Origin: Nissolia schottii
Taxonomy: Eukaryota > Streptophyta > Magnoliopsida > Fabales > Fabaceae
Assembly: GCA_003254905.1 (NCBI GenBank)
Contig: QANU01063222.1
Coordinates: 66,832-130,831 of the forward strand
Length of the DNA: 64,000 nt
Reading direction: 5' to 3'
Positions within the stretch are counted from its first letter, which is position 1. Every line of letters begins with the position of its first letter. The position numbers were made by a program, and so were the translations under genes. The notes beneath the pieces are model-generated. The model was given only the letters and a program-made list of their open reading frames with translations, had not been told where the DNA came from and did not search any database. Positions 26,586-38,877 of the stretch are shown here, piece by piece.

Positions 26586-27058
26586 CTAAGGAAGAAGTGC
26601 AGACACTAACACGGACATGAGACACAACATCGCACGCGATACGTTGACGCACCGATTTTAAAATTTTATAGGACACGGCACGACATATATAAGTGTAAAA
26701 TTAAATATTTATAATAATATTCTAATACTTTTGTTGATATCAAACTACTAATTTTTAATACTTTCTAATTTTTTTTCAAAATATATGGAACATTCAAGAT
26801 ATTTTCGTGCGTTAATGCTTATTAATTTTTTAAGTATATATATCATTATAAATTATTTAATATTTAAATATTTTTTACTCGGACACGGCTCAAAAAACGT
26901 TCGGATATAGCTGAGACACGCTTGGACATAATTAATTATGAAAATTTTTATTCAGACACGTGCGACACATGTGTCTAACGAGTGTGTTTGTGTGTCGGTG
27001 CCCACGACATGTCAGACACGGAGACACGGCAATCTTATTAAGTGTCTGTACTTCCTAG
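26586..27058. mobile_element. hAT-type MITE (473 bp)
   Basis: The imperfect inverted ends CTAAGGAAGAAGTGCAGACAC and GTGTCTGTACTTCCTAG are flanked by a perfect 8-bp duplication AGTGCAAC (26578-26585 and 27059-27066). The inside is rich in ACACGG/GACAC motifs and AT-rich in the middle. No coding capacity. Confidence 0.85.
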
Positions 27059-27259
27059 AGTGCAACACGTGCAGTGCTTCTTTGGAAGACTAATCTGTAC
27101 ACGGAACACCACAAGAGTGATCAGTGGCACAAGCACAATATGAAGCGTAAGACAACGCAAATCCCACCCCTTACCAAGGAAGAGTGCATGGTAGACTTGG
27201 AATTGGGTGACTTGAAATCTGATTTGAAGGACTATTCATTTTGAGTTTACAGTCAGCGT

Positions 27260-27615
27260 TAGGGCCGTCAAAATGAGCCCGGCCCGTTTACCCGGTTAAA
27301 TGGACGGGCTTTACATGCAAAAAATAAACCTGCAAAAATTTGAAAAAAAAAATGGACTGGCCCGTTTAAGCCTGGGCCGTTTAGGCCCGGCCCGTTTGGC
27401 CCGCGGGCTAGCCCATTTACCCGTGAAATTTTTTAAAGACTTTTTTAATAATTTTTTTGAATTTTTTAATTTTTTTATTTAAAAAAAAAATAAACGGGCT
27501 GACAGGCTGGCCAGTTTAAGCCCGTGGACCGATCATAAATGAGCCAGATCCTAAAAATAGGCATATTTTTTGCCCGGCCCGTTTAGGCCCTGGGCCGGCC
27601 CGTTTAACCGCCCTA
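27260..27615. mobile_element. hAT-type MITE with GGCCCG-rich arms (356 bp)
   Basis: The inverted ends TAGGGCCGTCAAA and TTAACCGCCCTA lie within a perfect 8-bp duplication GTCAGCGT (27252-27259 and 27616-27623). The arms are GC-rich (repeated GGCCCGTTTA) around a very AT-rich centre, so it can form a long hairpin. No coding capacity. Confidence 0.9.
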
Positions 27616-27623
27616 GTCAGCGT

Positions 27624-29427
27624 TTTAGAGATGTTACTAGGTATCACCTTATGTAAATCTTGTGTGCATACTTTGATCAATTTATTTTGTCAAGATAGTC
27701 TGAGTTATAGTAAAATGCTTACAAGATGCTTTCCTGCGAATCCTTAAAAATCAAAAATTACTTTTAAGTTATTTGCACGACAAAGAATATTAATTCTCTT
27801 TGGTTTTCTCTCAGTTTGGAAGTGTTCTGGTGTACCTTGTATGTGACATTGAATATGGATGAAAATTTGCTTCAACAGTGGTTGTGGTCATAAAGGGAGT
27901 GTTTGTTCCAATCTTAGGATAGAGAGGACAGGTACCCGGACACAAACATATTTAGAGAAAAGGACTGAGAGAAAAACTTAAGATTTGTTTGTCTCAATTT
28001 AATTTTTAAGTTAATTTTTATTTATTAAAAAAGAATGAATATTAAAGATATTTATTGAGAAAATTTTAAAGTTAATTTTTGTACTTAAAACATGAGAAAC
28101 TCGAGAGACATATCTCTATTGTATATACTTGTCTTCGCCCCTTCTTTACCAAGACAAGAAATAAAAGGCACTAAAAGAAAATGAAACAATTTGTCTCTTA
28201 TTCGATGTTTATATGCATAATTGGGCTTTATTCATAATAATTAATCCTATATTGCAACGTGGAGCGATCAACTCAAAAACTATCATAGCGGTATAACAAC
28301 TTAGCGGGATGGCCGCTAATAATTTCTAATACAAATAATAGAAATTCAAAACTCAACTTGAGATATATTCATCACCGATACGACATAATTAATGAGAACA
28401 GTCGTTATGTTGACATGGTTAAAGGAGGCTAAGAAGCTAAGAAAAATACATGGTTGTAGTGATGTGAAATAGAAACTTCTTTAATTTAATTTAAGTGAGG
28501 GTAAAATAGAAACTTCATAAGCTAAGTAAGGGTAAAATAGAACCAACATTAGAGGGAAAAATTAAAAGTTCACTTACTTAATTGAGGACAAAGAGGGAAT
28601 TGCAATGCAAATAAAGATAAAAAATTAAAAATGTTACGAAACTAATGAGGAGAGTGATAAGGAAAAGTAATAGAAGAGATAAGGAAAAAGAATAGAGAGA
28701 GAGAGATGTTATTCTTATTTTCAAATGTGTATTGTACAATGAGCACCCAAATATCGCTAAGGATAGGGTACACAATATTACGTCAAATTATAGACATTCA
28801 CATTAATAATATTTTATAAAAAAGAAAAGGATTTTAGAGCCTTGGAGAAGGATTATGACTGCGCTTATGTAATTTTGGCCAATTTTTCGTTGTGACTGAA
28901 AAATATGACACGAATGGAAGCTTGGAGTAGACGACCTTGACGATGTAGCGCACTACTGCGATAGCACTACTATTTAACGATAGAAAAAGTCTAGGTGTAC
29001 AATAAAATTGGTGTCAACGTACAATTAATGTAGTATTATACGTAAAAATACTCATAATCATAATTAAGTATCCCACTTTTTCTCCTACTCACTTTTCTCT
29101 CTCCCCACCCCACGTTCACATCCCTAACCACGTTTTGTTCACATTCTCCCTAGTTCTCCACGACTGCTCTCATCCATATCGCACCATAGTGACATCCATC
29201 ACCTCCCCGCCGACAAACGTCGTCGCCACGCCGAACTCCATCGCCTCAACACCCGCCTCCATAGCCTCCATGCGAAAAACCGTTGTCCCTATTTTGAGTT
29301 GCATATAATGTGACAACGGGTCGTAACCTCGACGGAACGACACGCCTGTCACGTTGCTGCTGATTCCAATCCCAATGATTTGTGAGGTTGAGGAATTGGT
29401 TTTGTGTTTTTGTGTCGTTGTGGTAAT
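27624..29427. other. No gene seen
   Basis: Mostly AT-rich intergenic DNA with no frame that resembles a known protein. The GC-richer patch at 29150-29300 has short open frames on both strands but no recognisable motif. Confidence 0.5.
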
Positions 29428-31115
29428 GTTGTTCACACGTAGTTACATGGGTTGTTCATTTAACGTACATCGGTGTGTTCACTTAGTGTATATAGGTCTA
29501 TTCACATAGTGTTTATAGGTTTGGTCACTTTGTTTAGTTACATTTGTTTATTGCAGTTGTATAGTATTGTTCACGTGTTGCACAAAGGCTTGTTTATTCT
29601 AGTTTATAGGTTTGTTCATTCTAATTGTCGAGGTTTGTTCACCTATTGTTCATAGGTTTAGTCCTTGTGTACTTGTTGTTTGTTCATTATAATTGTATAG
29701 ATTTGTTCACCTTGGCTTCTAAGTTTGTTCATTTTATATGTACAGGTTTGCTCACTTTGTTTGTATAGATTTGTTCATTCTTGATGCATAGGTTTGTTCA
29801 CCTTGTGCTTATGGGTTTGTTCATATTATATGTTCAGGTTTGTTCAATTTGTGTATTTAGGGTTGTTTATTCTGGTTGTATAAGTGTGTAAAATATGTGT
29901 TAATGGGTTTGTTCATTTAAAGTGTATAGGTTTGTTCATGCTCATTATACAGGTTTGTTCTCTTTGTGTATTTGGTGTTTGTTCATTGTAGTTGTATAGG
30001 TTTGTTTATTTTGTTGTTATGGGTTTGTTCAATTTATTTGTTCAGGTTTATTCACTTTTGTGTATAGGGGTTTGTTCATTGTTATTGTGTAGGTTTGTTC
30101 GCTATGTGTTTCTGGATTTGTTCATTTTGTTTGTACAAGTTTGCTCAATTTGTGTATACGGGTTTGTTCGTTCTATTTGTGTAGGTTTGGTCATTTCTAG
30201 TTTTGTTCATTTTAAGTGTCTAGGTTTGTTCATGCTCTTTATATAGGTTTGTTTTCTTTGGATATTTTGTGTTTGTTTGTTATAATTGTATAGGTTTGTT
30301 CACTTTGTGTTTGTAGGTTTATTCATTTTATTTGTACAAGTTTGTTCACTTTGTTTGCATAGGTTTGTTCACCTTGTGCTTATGGGTTTTTTCATATTAT
30401 ATGTTTAGGTTTGTTCAAGTTGTGCATATAGGGTTGTTCATTCTGGTTGTATAAGTGTGTTAAATGTGTTTCTGGGTTTGTCCATTTAAAATCTATATGT
30501 TTGTTCATGCTCATTATATAGGTTTGTCCTCTTTGTGTATTTCGTGTTTGTTCATTGTAGTTGTATAGGTTTGTTCACTTTGTGGTTATGGATTTGTTCA
30601 ATTTATTTGTTCAGGTTTGTTCACTTTTGTGTTTGATAGGTTTGTTCATTGTAGTTGTATAGGTTTGTTCGCTATGTGTTTCTGGATTTGTTCATTTTGT
30701 TTGCACAGGTTTGTTTAATTTATGTATATGGGTTGGTTCATTCTATTTGTATAGGTTTGTTCGTTTTTGGTTTTGTTCATTTTAAGTGTATAGGTTTGTT
30801 CATGCTCTTTATACAAGTTTGTTTTCTTTGGATATTTGGTGTTTGTTCATTAAAATTGTACAGGTTTGTTCACTTTGTGTTTGTGGGTTTATTCATTTAT
30901 TTGTATAGGTTTGTTTAGTTTGTATATACGGGATTGTTCATGCTAGTTGTATTGGTTTGTTCATTTTAAGTGTTTAGGTTTGTTCATGTTTCCCATACAT
31001 GTTTGTTTAATATAGTTGTACACGTTAATTTGTTCAACGTTGTTTATCTGGGTTTGTGCTATAGTTGTATAGTTTTTTTTTTTTCATTTATTGTATGTGA
31101 GTTTGTTCATTATTT
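29428..31115. repeat. Minisatellite, ~24-bp unit (AGGTTTGTTCACTTTGTGTT), with ~570-bp higher-order repeat
   Basis: About seventy diverged units of roughly 24 bp, each with GTTTGTTCA, run head to tail. Blocks at 29789, 29931 and 30091 recur at about 30359, 30500 and 30661, so a superunit of about 570 bp is present about twice. Because 24 is a multiple of three, long stop-free hydrophobic frames arise by chance. The array ends about 35 bp before the FAR1/MULE coding sequence. Confidence 0.9.
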
Positions 31116-31724
31116 ATAAATGTGAAAGTGTTGTTTATATGTGTAACAGGGGACCAGTACCACTCAATGTGATTCAATCAACTCTATTTTAGAAGTCTCA
31201 ACGTTTGGGATGTTGTTTGATTCGTTGGAACACGTCAAACAATTTTATAGCAACTATGCCAATAGGATTGGATTTACATGGAGGGTTAGGACGTGTAGGA
31301 AGGCTGAGTTTGATGTTATAAACTATCAGATTTTAAAGTGTACTAGAGAGGGAAGTCATTCTTCAAGGGTACCAAGAACGCAAAAGACAAATCTTACATC
31401 GGTTGCTAATTGTAAGGCCCATATAACTGTGAAGAAAGAAGAGACTCGAGGGTGGATAATAAGGAACGTGGTTAATGAGCACTCTCATGAGGTAAGTTTG
31501 TCGAAGTCGCATTTGTTCAAAGCGAATAGGAAGATTAACATGCATTCTAAGCGAACAATTAGGGTGAATGATGAGGCTGGCGTGAGAACAAATAAGACGT
31601 TCCAAGTGTTAGTTTATGTAGAAGGGGGCATGATAATATGTTGTATGTTGAGAAAGATGTTTGGAATTAATTCAATAGGGAAGTGCTAGCAATTCGAGAG
31701 GAGGATGATGCTAAGGAGTTGTTG

Positions 31725-34700
31725 TGAAACACCCTAGCTAACTGTTTACCCGTACGTAGTAAACAAAGCTCACTAGGTTGTTTTCAGCTTTGGTGGGGTT
31801 ACTTCTAGCCCCTAATTTTAGCTTGGCAAATATTTCTTACTTAAAAATATGGACCATTTTGAAAATCATTCGTGTGCATTATCACTTCATAAAGTAGAAG
31901 CCGTGCGTGATTAAGATAGCATATAAATATACAAACGATAGAGTCCCAATGGACTTAAGCAATAATTAACTACAGGGTGGCAGTGTTAGAGATCTTACAA
32001 GAAAATACATAAACATACAAGTACTCAGTCCATCACATAGTTGCACAGTCAAATAATAATACATAATTATAAAGTCAAGTATACAAGTCATAATACATTT
32101 CCATATGATCTAAGGGAGCACCTAATCCCTTACGCTAATCTAAAACATGAAACAGAAGTCTTTGTCCGTCGTTTCCTCGGAATCCTCTGACGTCCATATC
32201 TCTGCATGTCTTCCGATTACCGGCTCCGTCTCGGCGTACATGTCGTGCAATCCTAGAATCATAAAGGAGTGGGTGTGAGAACCTTGGGTCCTCGGTGGGT
32301 AACCTTGGGGATCGTTCTTTATTTTTCTACTCAATTATGATTCCGCCGCTCAGGTGTTTCTAAGTGAACATGCATACTAACATTCCTACTGATTATGATC
32401 TGGCCTAAAGTCCTGAACGGCTTTATCTATATTACTAGGTGATAGGGGGGAACTAGTCTTTCTTACTAAGTTCTCGTGCTTGTTACTTTCCTTCGCTTAT
32501 ACATACATAGCCGTCTCGAGCGTTCTCTTGACGGTACTTACATCATATTTACTTATCTTCTTCGGATTTACTTATCTTCTTACTTGCTCATACTTTCACA
32601 TGTACATTTTTACATACATTGCATACATACATTCCAGCATACATATATTCCAGCATACATACATTCCGGCATACATCACATACTGTAATTCTTTCTTTCT
32701 TTCTCTTATACCTTACTCTTTTGTTTACTTTCCTCTTTCTTTCATAACTTTCTTTCATGCTTTTCTTTCATACTTTCATATTCTTTTCTTTAATCGATTC
32801 ATCTCAGTGAATCCGTTGCCAGCCACCTACCGACAACAACATAATACAGCATAATTGATTCATCTCTGTGAATCCGTTGCCAGCTACCTACCGACAACAA
32901 CCATCGTCCCCTTCCTTGCCATCCACCTGCAGACAGGGAAGTGACCCCGCATCCTGCCAGCTACCTACCAACAGCACATTAACTTTTCTTTCTCTTTCTC
33001 ATATTCGTTCAGCATATCATCTTTTCTTTCTACTTCTCATATTCTTTCCTCTTTTCTTTCGTTCTCATATCATTTCAGCATATTATCATCTTATCTTTCT
33101 CATAGCATTTCTTTATATTCTCATCTTAACTTTCTCATAACATTTCTGCTTTCTTCTCTTCTTCCGCACATAATATGACATGACTTGTTCCCTAAGGTTC
33201 ATTTCCATTATAATCTTTACTCATTACCTGATTAACTTCTAGTCCTCTGAATGTACCTTATCATGATGCATGGCATGCTAACATATTACTTTAAATAATC
33301 ATAATGCATGAACATACTTTATCACATAGTTCACATATTTCAGTCATACATATTACTTTAAATAATAATAATGCATGAACCTCTGCGGAAACCACTCCGA
33401 ACTCTTCACGTAACCCTCTCAACATTCCAGGGATCCTCCGCGGAACCCACTCTCCCAGCACTCCAGGGGTCCTTCGCGGAACTCACTCAGCGCCGCACTC
33501 CAGGGGTCCTACGCGGAACCCACTCAGCACTCTCTACTTAACCCTCTCAGCACTCTAGGGGCCCTACGCGGAACCCATCAGCAAACTGCTGGTGCTCACT
33601 CAGCAACTCTAGACTCTACTCAACATCTTGGGGAGAAATCTTCTACAACTCTAGGGGACCTCCGCGGAACCCCACTCAGCACCATTCTTGGTGCCCACTC
33701 AGCACTCTTCACATAACCTACTTAGCACTGCAGGTTCCTCCGCGGAACCCCACTCAGCACCATTCCTGGTACCGCTCAGCAACTTCATGTAACCCTCTCT
33801 GCTCTCCAGGGATCCTCCGCGGAACCCTACTCAACAACTCTATACTCCCTCGGTCACTATCCACGGATCAACTTAATACCATCACAGGTGCTGCTCAACA
33901 CCTTTCTTCGGACTCCCCTCAGTTACTCTAGGGATCCTCCGTGGACCCAGCTCGATGCTTACTCTCTCTGGCTGGTTTTCTCTCATTTCCTCACGTGTTC
34001 TCTCAATCATCTCAAAGCACCACATAACCCAGCGATACACAGCATCAACAAGAACATTCATAAATCATAAAACACATGAAATACAAACAACAGGTAACAG
34101 AATATTTATTCTCAATAAATCTTTGACAACAAATGCATTATATCACATACTCAACATAACCACATATAGATCACCAAGGGAGGTGATTTATGCATAGTTA
34201 CCCACCTGTAGAAAACTTGGTGGTGGTGAGGAAAGTTAGAGTGAAGTCCCACAAGCCTTGTTGTTCCAAAGCTTGAGCTTCTCCTTTCTCCAAGGTAAAG
34301 AGCTTCGAACAAGGTGGAGGGGGGAGGGGTTGTTCCTCTTGATTTTGGAAGGAAGAAGATGAAGAAGGATGGGGATACTTGAGGGGCTGTACCTCGGTTC
34401 TTGGGAGGTGGAAGAGGGTGGCAAGAATGCTTGGCTTGAAGCTTGATGTTGGGTGTTCTTGGAGCTTGGCTTGATGTGTGTGTTTGAAGAATATGAAAGA
34501 TGAAATCTCTCTTGTGAATTTGGGGGAAGGGAGCTCAGTTTTGGAGTGCAGATTGTGAGGGAAATTAGTTGATTTTTAGAATAAGAAAAAGGTGATGAAT
34601 AGTAGGAGGTATGGGCATGGGTATGGGTTATGATGTGAGTTGGTGAAGTAAGTGAGAAAGGTATGGTGATGGGACTTTGGAAGCACATTTTGGGGGAAGT

Positions 34701-35138
34701 AATTTCTTTTTGGCCCAAAAATTCCCAGCTCTCACCGTGCAGCCTTTCAGCTCCAGCTGCTGAAATTTCATTTTCTCCCGGTCCCGGTTCACTCGTGTTT
34801 TATCGCTCGCAGTGTCAGTGCGTCGCGTTGTCCGAAAAATATTCCGTTTATACCGTCGCGCTCCTCTAATTCTCCCCTACCTAAGGGTACTAATATTTAA
34901 AGATGTTTGTGAATTTTCCTCCGAAAGAGTATTTTCACAGACACCTTTTGTACGTCAGAAATTCTATCGGCGTACAGCGGTCGTTCGGCTGTCGGCCGAA
35001 CTTCCTATCGCGACACGTCTTATCTCCTAGGGATATTCTACTTAATAATTTCCTATTTTAATTCTCTAATCATGATTAGAAAATTAATTTACTAATTACG
35101 TTTATGATTATTTTTCTAAGAAAATTCGGGATGTTACA
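31725..35138 (-). mobile_element. Solo LTR-like element, 3.4 kb, same family as A1/A2/B
   Basis: The plus-strand ends are TGAAACACCCTAGC and CGGGATGTTACA, with a perfect 5-bp duplication TGTTG (31720-31724 and 35139-35143). It sits inside the FAR1/MULE gene, between the DNA-binding and transposase parts. The ends do not repeat each other directly, so it reads as one very long LTR rather than a full element. No coding domain. This is the best-preserved copy of the family in the window and gives its true ends. Confidence 0.85.
33380..33955. repeat. Tandem block repeat with CCTCCGCGGAACCC core, inside the 3.4-kb LTR
   Basis: Roughly nine copies of a unit like CAGGGATCCTCCGCGGAACC, usually followed by CACTCAGCAC, occur at variable spacing of about 30-90 bp. 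CCGCGG at the core is palindromic. Its position, GC-richness and dyad core recall the CGCTCAGCG array of copy A1. Confidence 0.8.
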
Positions 35139-36756
35139 TGTTGCAATATTTTGCAAAGATGAAGGACCAAAACCGAAACTTCTTTTACGAAGTTGATGTT
35201 AATGATGAGCGTCGAATAAAAAAATGTATTTTGGGCAGATACCAGAAGTTGAGCTACATACAAATACTTTGGTGACGTTGTGTTCGATACGACCTATAAA
35301 ACGAACAAATATGATATGCCCTTTGGTTCGTTTGTCGGGGTTAATCATCATGAACAATCTGTGTTGCTTGGATGCGCATTGCTTGCAACGGAGGACACAA
35401 AAACATTTGTTTAATTGTTTAAGACATGGGTTAGATGCATGGATGGAAAACTACCCAGTGGTATTTTAACTGATAAGTGTAAGGCCATGCAAAATGCAAT
35501 TGGTATTGCACTACCGAATACTCGACATAGGTTGTGTATATGTCACATAATGAGGAATATTCCAGAAAAGATCATAGGATACAAGGATTATGGTGATATT
35601 AAGTCTACTCTAGGAAGCATTGTATGAAAGCTTATCTATTGGAGATTTTAAGATCAAATGGCTTGGCATGATCGAGTGTTACAATCTTGGTAACAATGAA
35701 TGGTTGGTAATTATGAATACAACGGTTATGTATAAAGTGTTTGTTCAATATTTTGCCTATGTCTGTTGAAGTTATTGTATAGCGACATTTTTTTTATTTA
35801 TTTATTTTAGGATTGTTCGAGAAACAAGCTAGATGGGTGCCAATATTCTTGAACAATGAGTTTTAGGCTGGAATGATGAGCACACAGCAAAGCGAGAGCA
35901 CGTATTCATTCTTCGATGGGTTCCTTACTATCAAGAGTGGATTGCATCAATTTGTTATGCAGTATGACAACGCGCTTTGTCGAAAGTCGCAAAAGGAGTT
36001 AGAAGTTAACTTCAATGATTTTAGGAGTGTAATCCCTTGCACAACTAACTTGCCCATTCATAAACAATTTCAGGCAGAGTATACTCATGCCAAGTTTGGC
36101 GAGATTCAAAATTAGTTTAGAGCAAAGGTAAATTGTCATGCATCTATGAAGGGCTCGAAAGGGACCAATGTTATATACAGAGTAGTAGAGGATATTGAGT
36201 AGTTTGGGATGCAAAGAGAAGTGTTCTATGACGTTGGTTTTGATCGTGACCATATTGATGTTAGGTGTCAGTTGCTTGCTTTTTGAGTCAAGAAGGATTA
36301 TTTGTCAACATTCCCTATGTGTACTTGGTCATGCAAGAGTAAAGAAATTGCGAAGAAAAATATGTTCTTCACTAGTGGAGCAAAAATGTTAAATGGAGGC
36401 ATAACAAGATAAAATTTAGTTATGACAAAAATTGGTTAGATCCAATAAAAAAGAGATATGACGATGTGTGCAAACACTTTTACGATGTTGTTGAGCGTGT
36501 TGTGGTGACCGAGGAGGGGATAGAACGTCTTCACAAGGTGTTAGAAATGTTTACAGATGATCTGCCATCAAATAAGTTTAATGAATCAACCAATGGCAAA
36601 CAAAAAATGAAGATTGTGGATGAAAGGTGCCATGTTAGTGTTGATGATGTCCATAGTCCTCCACATTTTGTGAGCAAAGGTCGTCCAAAAAAGAAAAGGG
36701 AAGAATCTACAACTGAGAAATATGTGAGGAAATCCAATAAGCAGACAAACAAATAG

Positions 36757-37114
36757 AAGAAGAAACCTGTCAATGAGGTGATTCATAATTTCTCGCAAAT
36801 GCTTGTTCATAGTTTTGTACGCTCTTTCGTTGTTTTGTAATTGTATGAATATGTGTTGTGATTGCATTTGGGAGAAATTTCCAAGCTGAATGGTATCTGG
36901 AGGTTGTTAGTAGTCAAGATAATTGTTAGAATAATTGTGACATATTGTTCATAGTGTTGTAGGTTGATGTTTCATTTTTTTTCTTGTTTATTTTTATTTT
37001 TTTGATATTATGAAATTAGTTGTTGTATGTATTTTATGAAACAGTATGTGGACATTCTAACTAACGGGAGTGGTTCACTTGAAACAGTCAAGGAAAATTG
37101 CTTGTTTCCACAAT
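36757..37114. other. No gene seen; AT-rich flank of the FAR1/MULE pseudogene
   Basis: No frame or bounded repeat. No convincing Mutator terminal inverted repeat was found here. Confidence 0.4.
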
Positions 37115-37972
37115 GTCCCATGATTGATCAGTAAAAATAAACAAGGAGCAAGGAATATAACTCAGGAAAAATATATCGTATTATTGAGGGGTTGTGATTT
37201 GATACAATGAGAAATGCCTATAAATAGGCTAAGAAACAAAATCAGAACATAAACATAAGATCAACATTAATCAGAATTAATCAAACTAAATAAACATTAG
37301 ATCAATTTAAAATAAATCAGAGATATCATAATATTCTTAACACCACACCTCAAGCTAAAGCTCCTAGAGCTTTAAGCTTGTCACAGTTTAGCGGAGGTGG
37401 TCAGGTGAACCAGAAGCAACAACAGAGAATCTTGTATGGAAACAAGGGTTTGAACAGAAATAGGAGTGTTGGACGGAACTAGCGGGCTAGGCATAACTAG
37501 CAAAAGACAACATTGAGAGACAAGGTGAAGGTAGCAAAGACAACGACTGTGCGGAGGCAGCAAATGTGGCAACAAGTCTAGAGGGTTGAGAAGGCAGCAA
37601 CGAAAAAGGCATATTTGAGAGCTTTACGGAAAACGAAAAAGGCATATTTTTGTGAAAAGTGGAGAGCCTAAGCTTTTAAAGCAACAAAAGGGAAAAGATG
37701 GCTCACGGAGGGTGCTATGGCTCAGATACCATGTGAAGTCCCACGATTGATCAGTAAAAATAAACGAGGAACAAGGAATAAGCAAGGAATATAACTCAAG
37801 GAAAATATATTGCATTACTAAGGGTTGTGATTTGATATAATGAGAAATGCATATAAATAGGCTAAGAAATAGATTCAGAACATAAATATAAAATCAACAT
37901 AAATCGAAAGTAATCAAACTAAATAAACACTAGATCAATTTAAAATAAATCACAAATATGATAATATTGAAA
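37115..37972 (-). mobile_element. Small non-autonomous LTR element (copia-like) in minus orientation
   Basis: Two related LTRs of about 225-240 bp (about 37115-37342 and 37733-37972) flank an internal segment of only about 390 bp. Read on the minus strand the LTR begins TGTTAAGAATATTAT. The primer site reads TGGTATCTGAGCC next to the right LTR, complementary to initiator tRNA-Met, and a purine-rich AGCTTGAGGTGTGG precedes the left LTR. No coding frame was seen, so it is TRIM-like or an internally deleted element. The outer tip of the right LTR is not preserved. Confidence 0.6.
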
Positions 37973-38877
37973 TAGGGGATTGTAATTTTCAAGTGCAGAA
38001 ATCTTGAAAAAATAGGGGGACCATTGAATGGTACCAAACTAATGGAGTATCATGATAATCTTCACTCATAAAGACGGTCATAGGTGTTGAAAATTCGTGA
38101 AAACAAAAACACCGTCACAACTTCTCACGTGTCAAATGAAGTCTTTACATGCAACAAAAAGCTGAAAAGTAGCCATTAATTGACGTCACAATCCGATTTA
38201 AATATCATATGAGAATTAGAGTGTTACTCGTGAGTCACACTTAAGATTAATTGCAACACCATCGTAGTCCAACAATTATTCCCCCCCCCCCCNAGGGTGC
38301 TATGGCTCAGATACCATGTGAAGTCTCATGATTGATCAATAAAAATAAACAAGGAACAAGGAATAAGCAAGGAATATTACTCAAGGAAAATATATTGTAT
38401 CACTAAAGGTTGTGATTTGATATAATGAGAAGTACCTATAAATATTTTAAGAAATAGAATCAGAACATAAATACAAAATCAACATAAATCAGAAGTAATC
38501 AAACTAAATAAACATTAGATCAATTTAAAATAAATCAGAGATATGATAATATTGAAATAGGGGATCGTAATTTTCAAGTGCAAAAATCTTGAAAAAATAG
38601 GGGTACCATTGAATGGTACCAACTAATAGAGTATCATGATAACCTTCACTCATAAAGACGGTCATAGGTGTTGAAAATTCGTGAAGACAAAAACACCGTC
38701 ACAACTTGTGACGTGTCAAATGAAGTCTTTACATGCAACACAAAGCTAAAAAGTACCCATTAATTGACGTCACAATACGATCTAAATATCATATGAGAAT
38801 TAGAGTGTTACTCGTGAGTCACACTTAAGATTAATTGCAACACCATCGTAGTCCAACAATTATTCCCCCCCCCCCCC
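37704..38877. repeat. Tandem duplication, two ~585-bp units, each ending in poly-C
   Basis: Unit 1 (37704-38292) and unit 2 (38294-38877) both start AGGGTGCTATGGCTCAGATACC, at the primer site of the small LTR element. Both run through its LTR and about 310 bp of flank and end ACAATTATT followed by 12-13 C. By eye they differ at about 5% of sites. A single N at 38293 marks the junction, so the poly-C length is unsure. Confidence 0.85.

Larger units (their letters stand above)
31148..36756 (+). pseudogene. FAR1-related / MuDR-type transposase gene, dead and split by an LTR insertion
   Basis: A coding stretch begins after a plausible acceptor AG at 31147. It carries the FAR1 DNA-binding domain (TFGMLFDSLEHVKQFYSNYA...CTREGSH...NCKAHITVK...NEHSHE). 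After the LTR at 31725-35138 it resumes with LQYFAKMKDQNRNFFYEVD and the MULE transposase core: FDTTYKTNKYDMPFG (first Asp), GILTDKCKAM (second Asp), RHRLCICHIMRN and STQQSESTYSFFDGF (expected third acidic residue). A degenerate SWIM-type segment (ICQHSLCVLGHARVKK) and a Lys-rich tail follow. FAR1 family proteins are transposase-derived transcription factors. The frame changes several times (for example after 31620 and near 35230), so no complete protein is made. Host FAR1-related gene and autonomous MULE cannot be told apart, since no terminal repeats were found. Confidence 0.85.

Noticed and set aside
29992-30918. Long stop-free frames resembling a hydrophobic membrane protein
   Set aside because: They are a by-product of the 24-bp minisatellite; the protein repeats with the DNA unit and has no independent coding signature.
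34236-34718. 160-codon minus-strand open frame inside the 3.4-kb LTR
   Set aside because: Low-complexity Ser/His/Pro-rich translation with no domain, inside an LTR; treated as chance.
37704-38877. Tandem duplication as a simple assembly artefact
   Set aside because: The two units differ at about 5% of sites spread along their length, which a duplicated contig end would not show.
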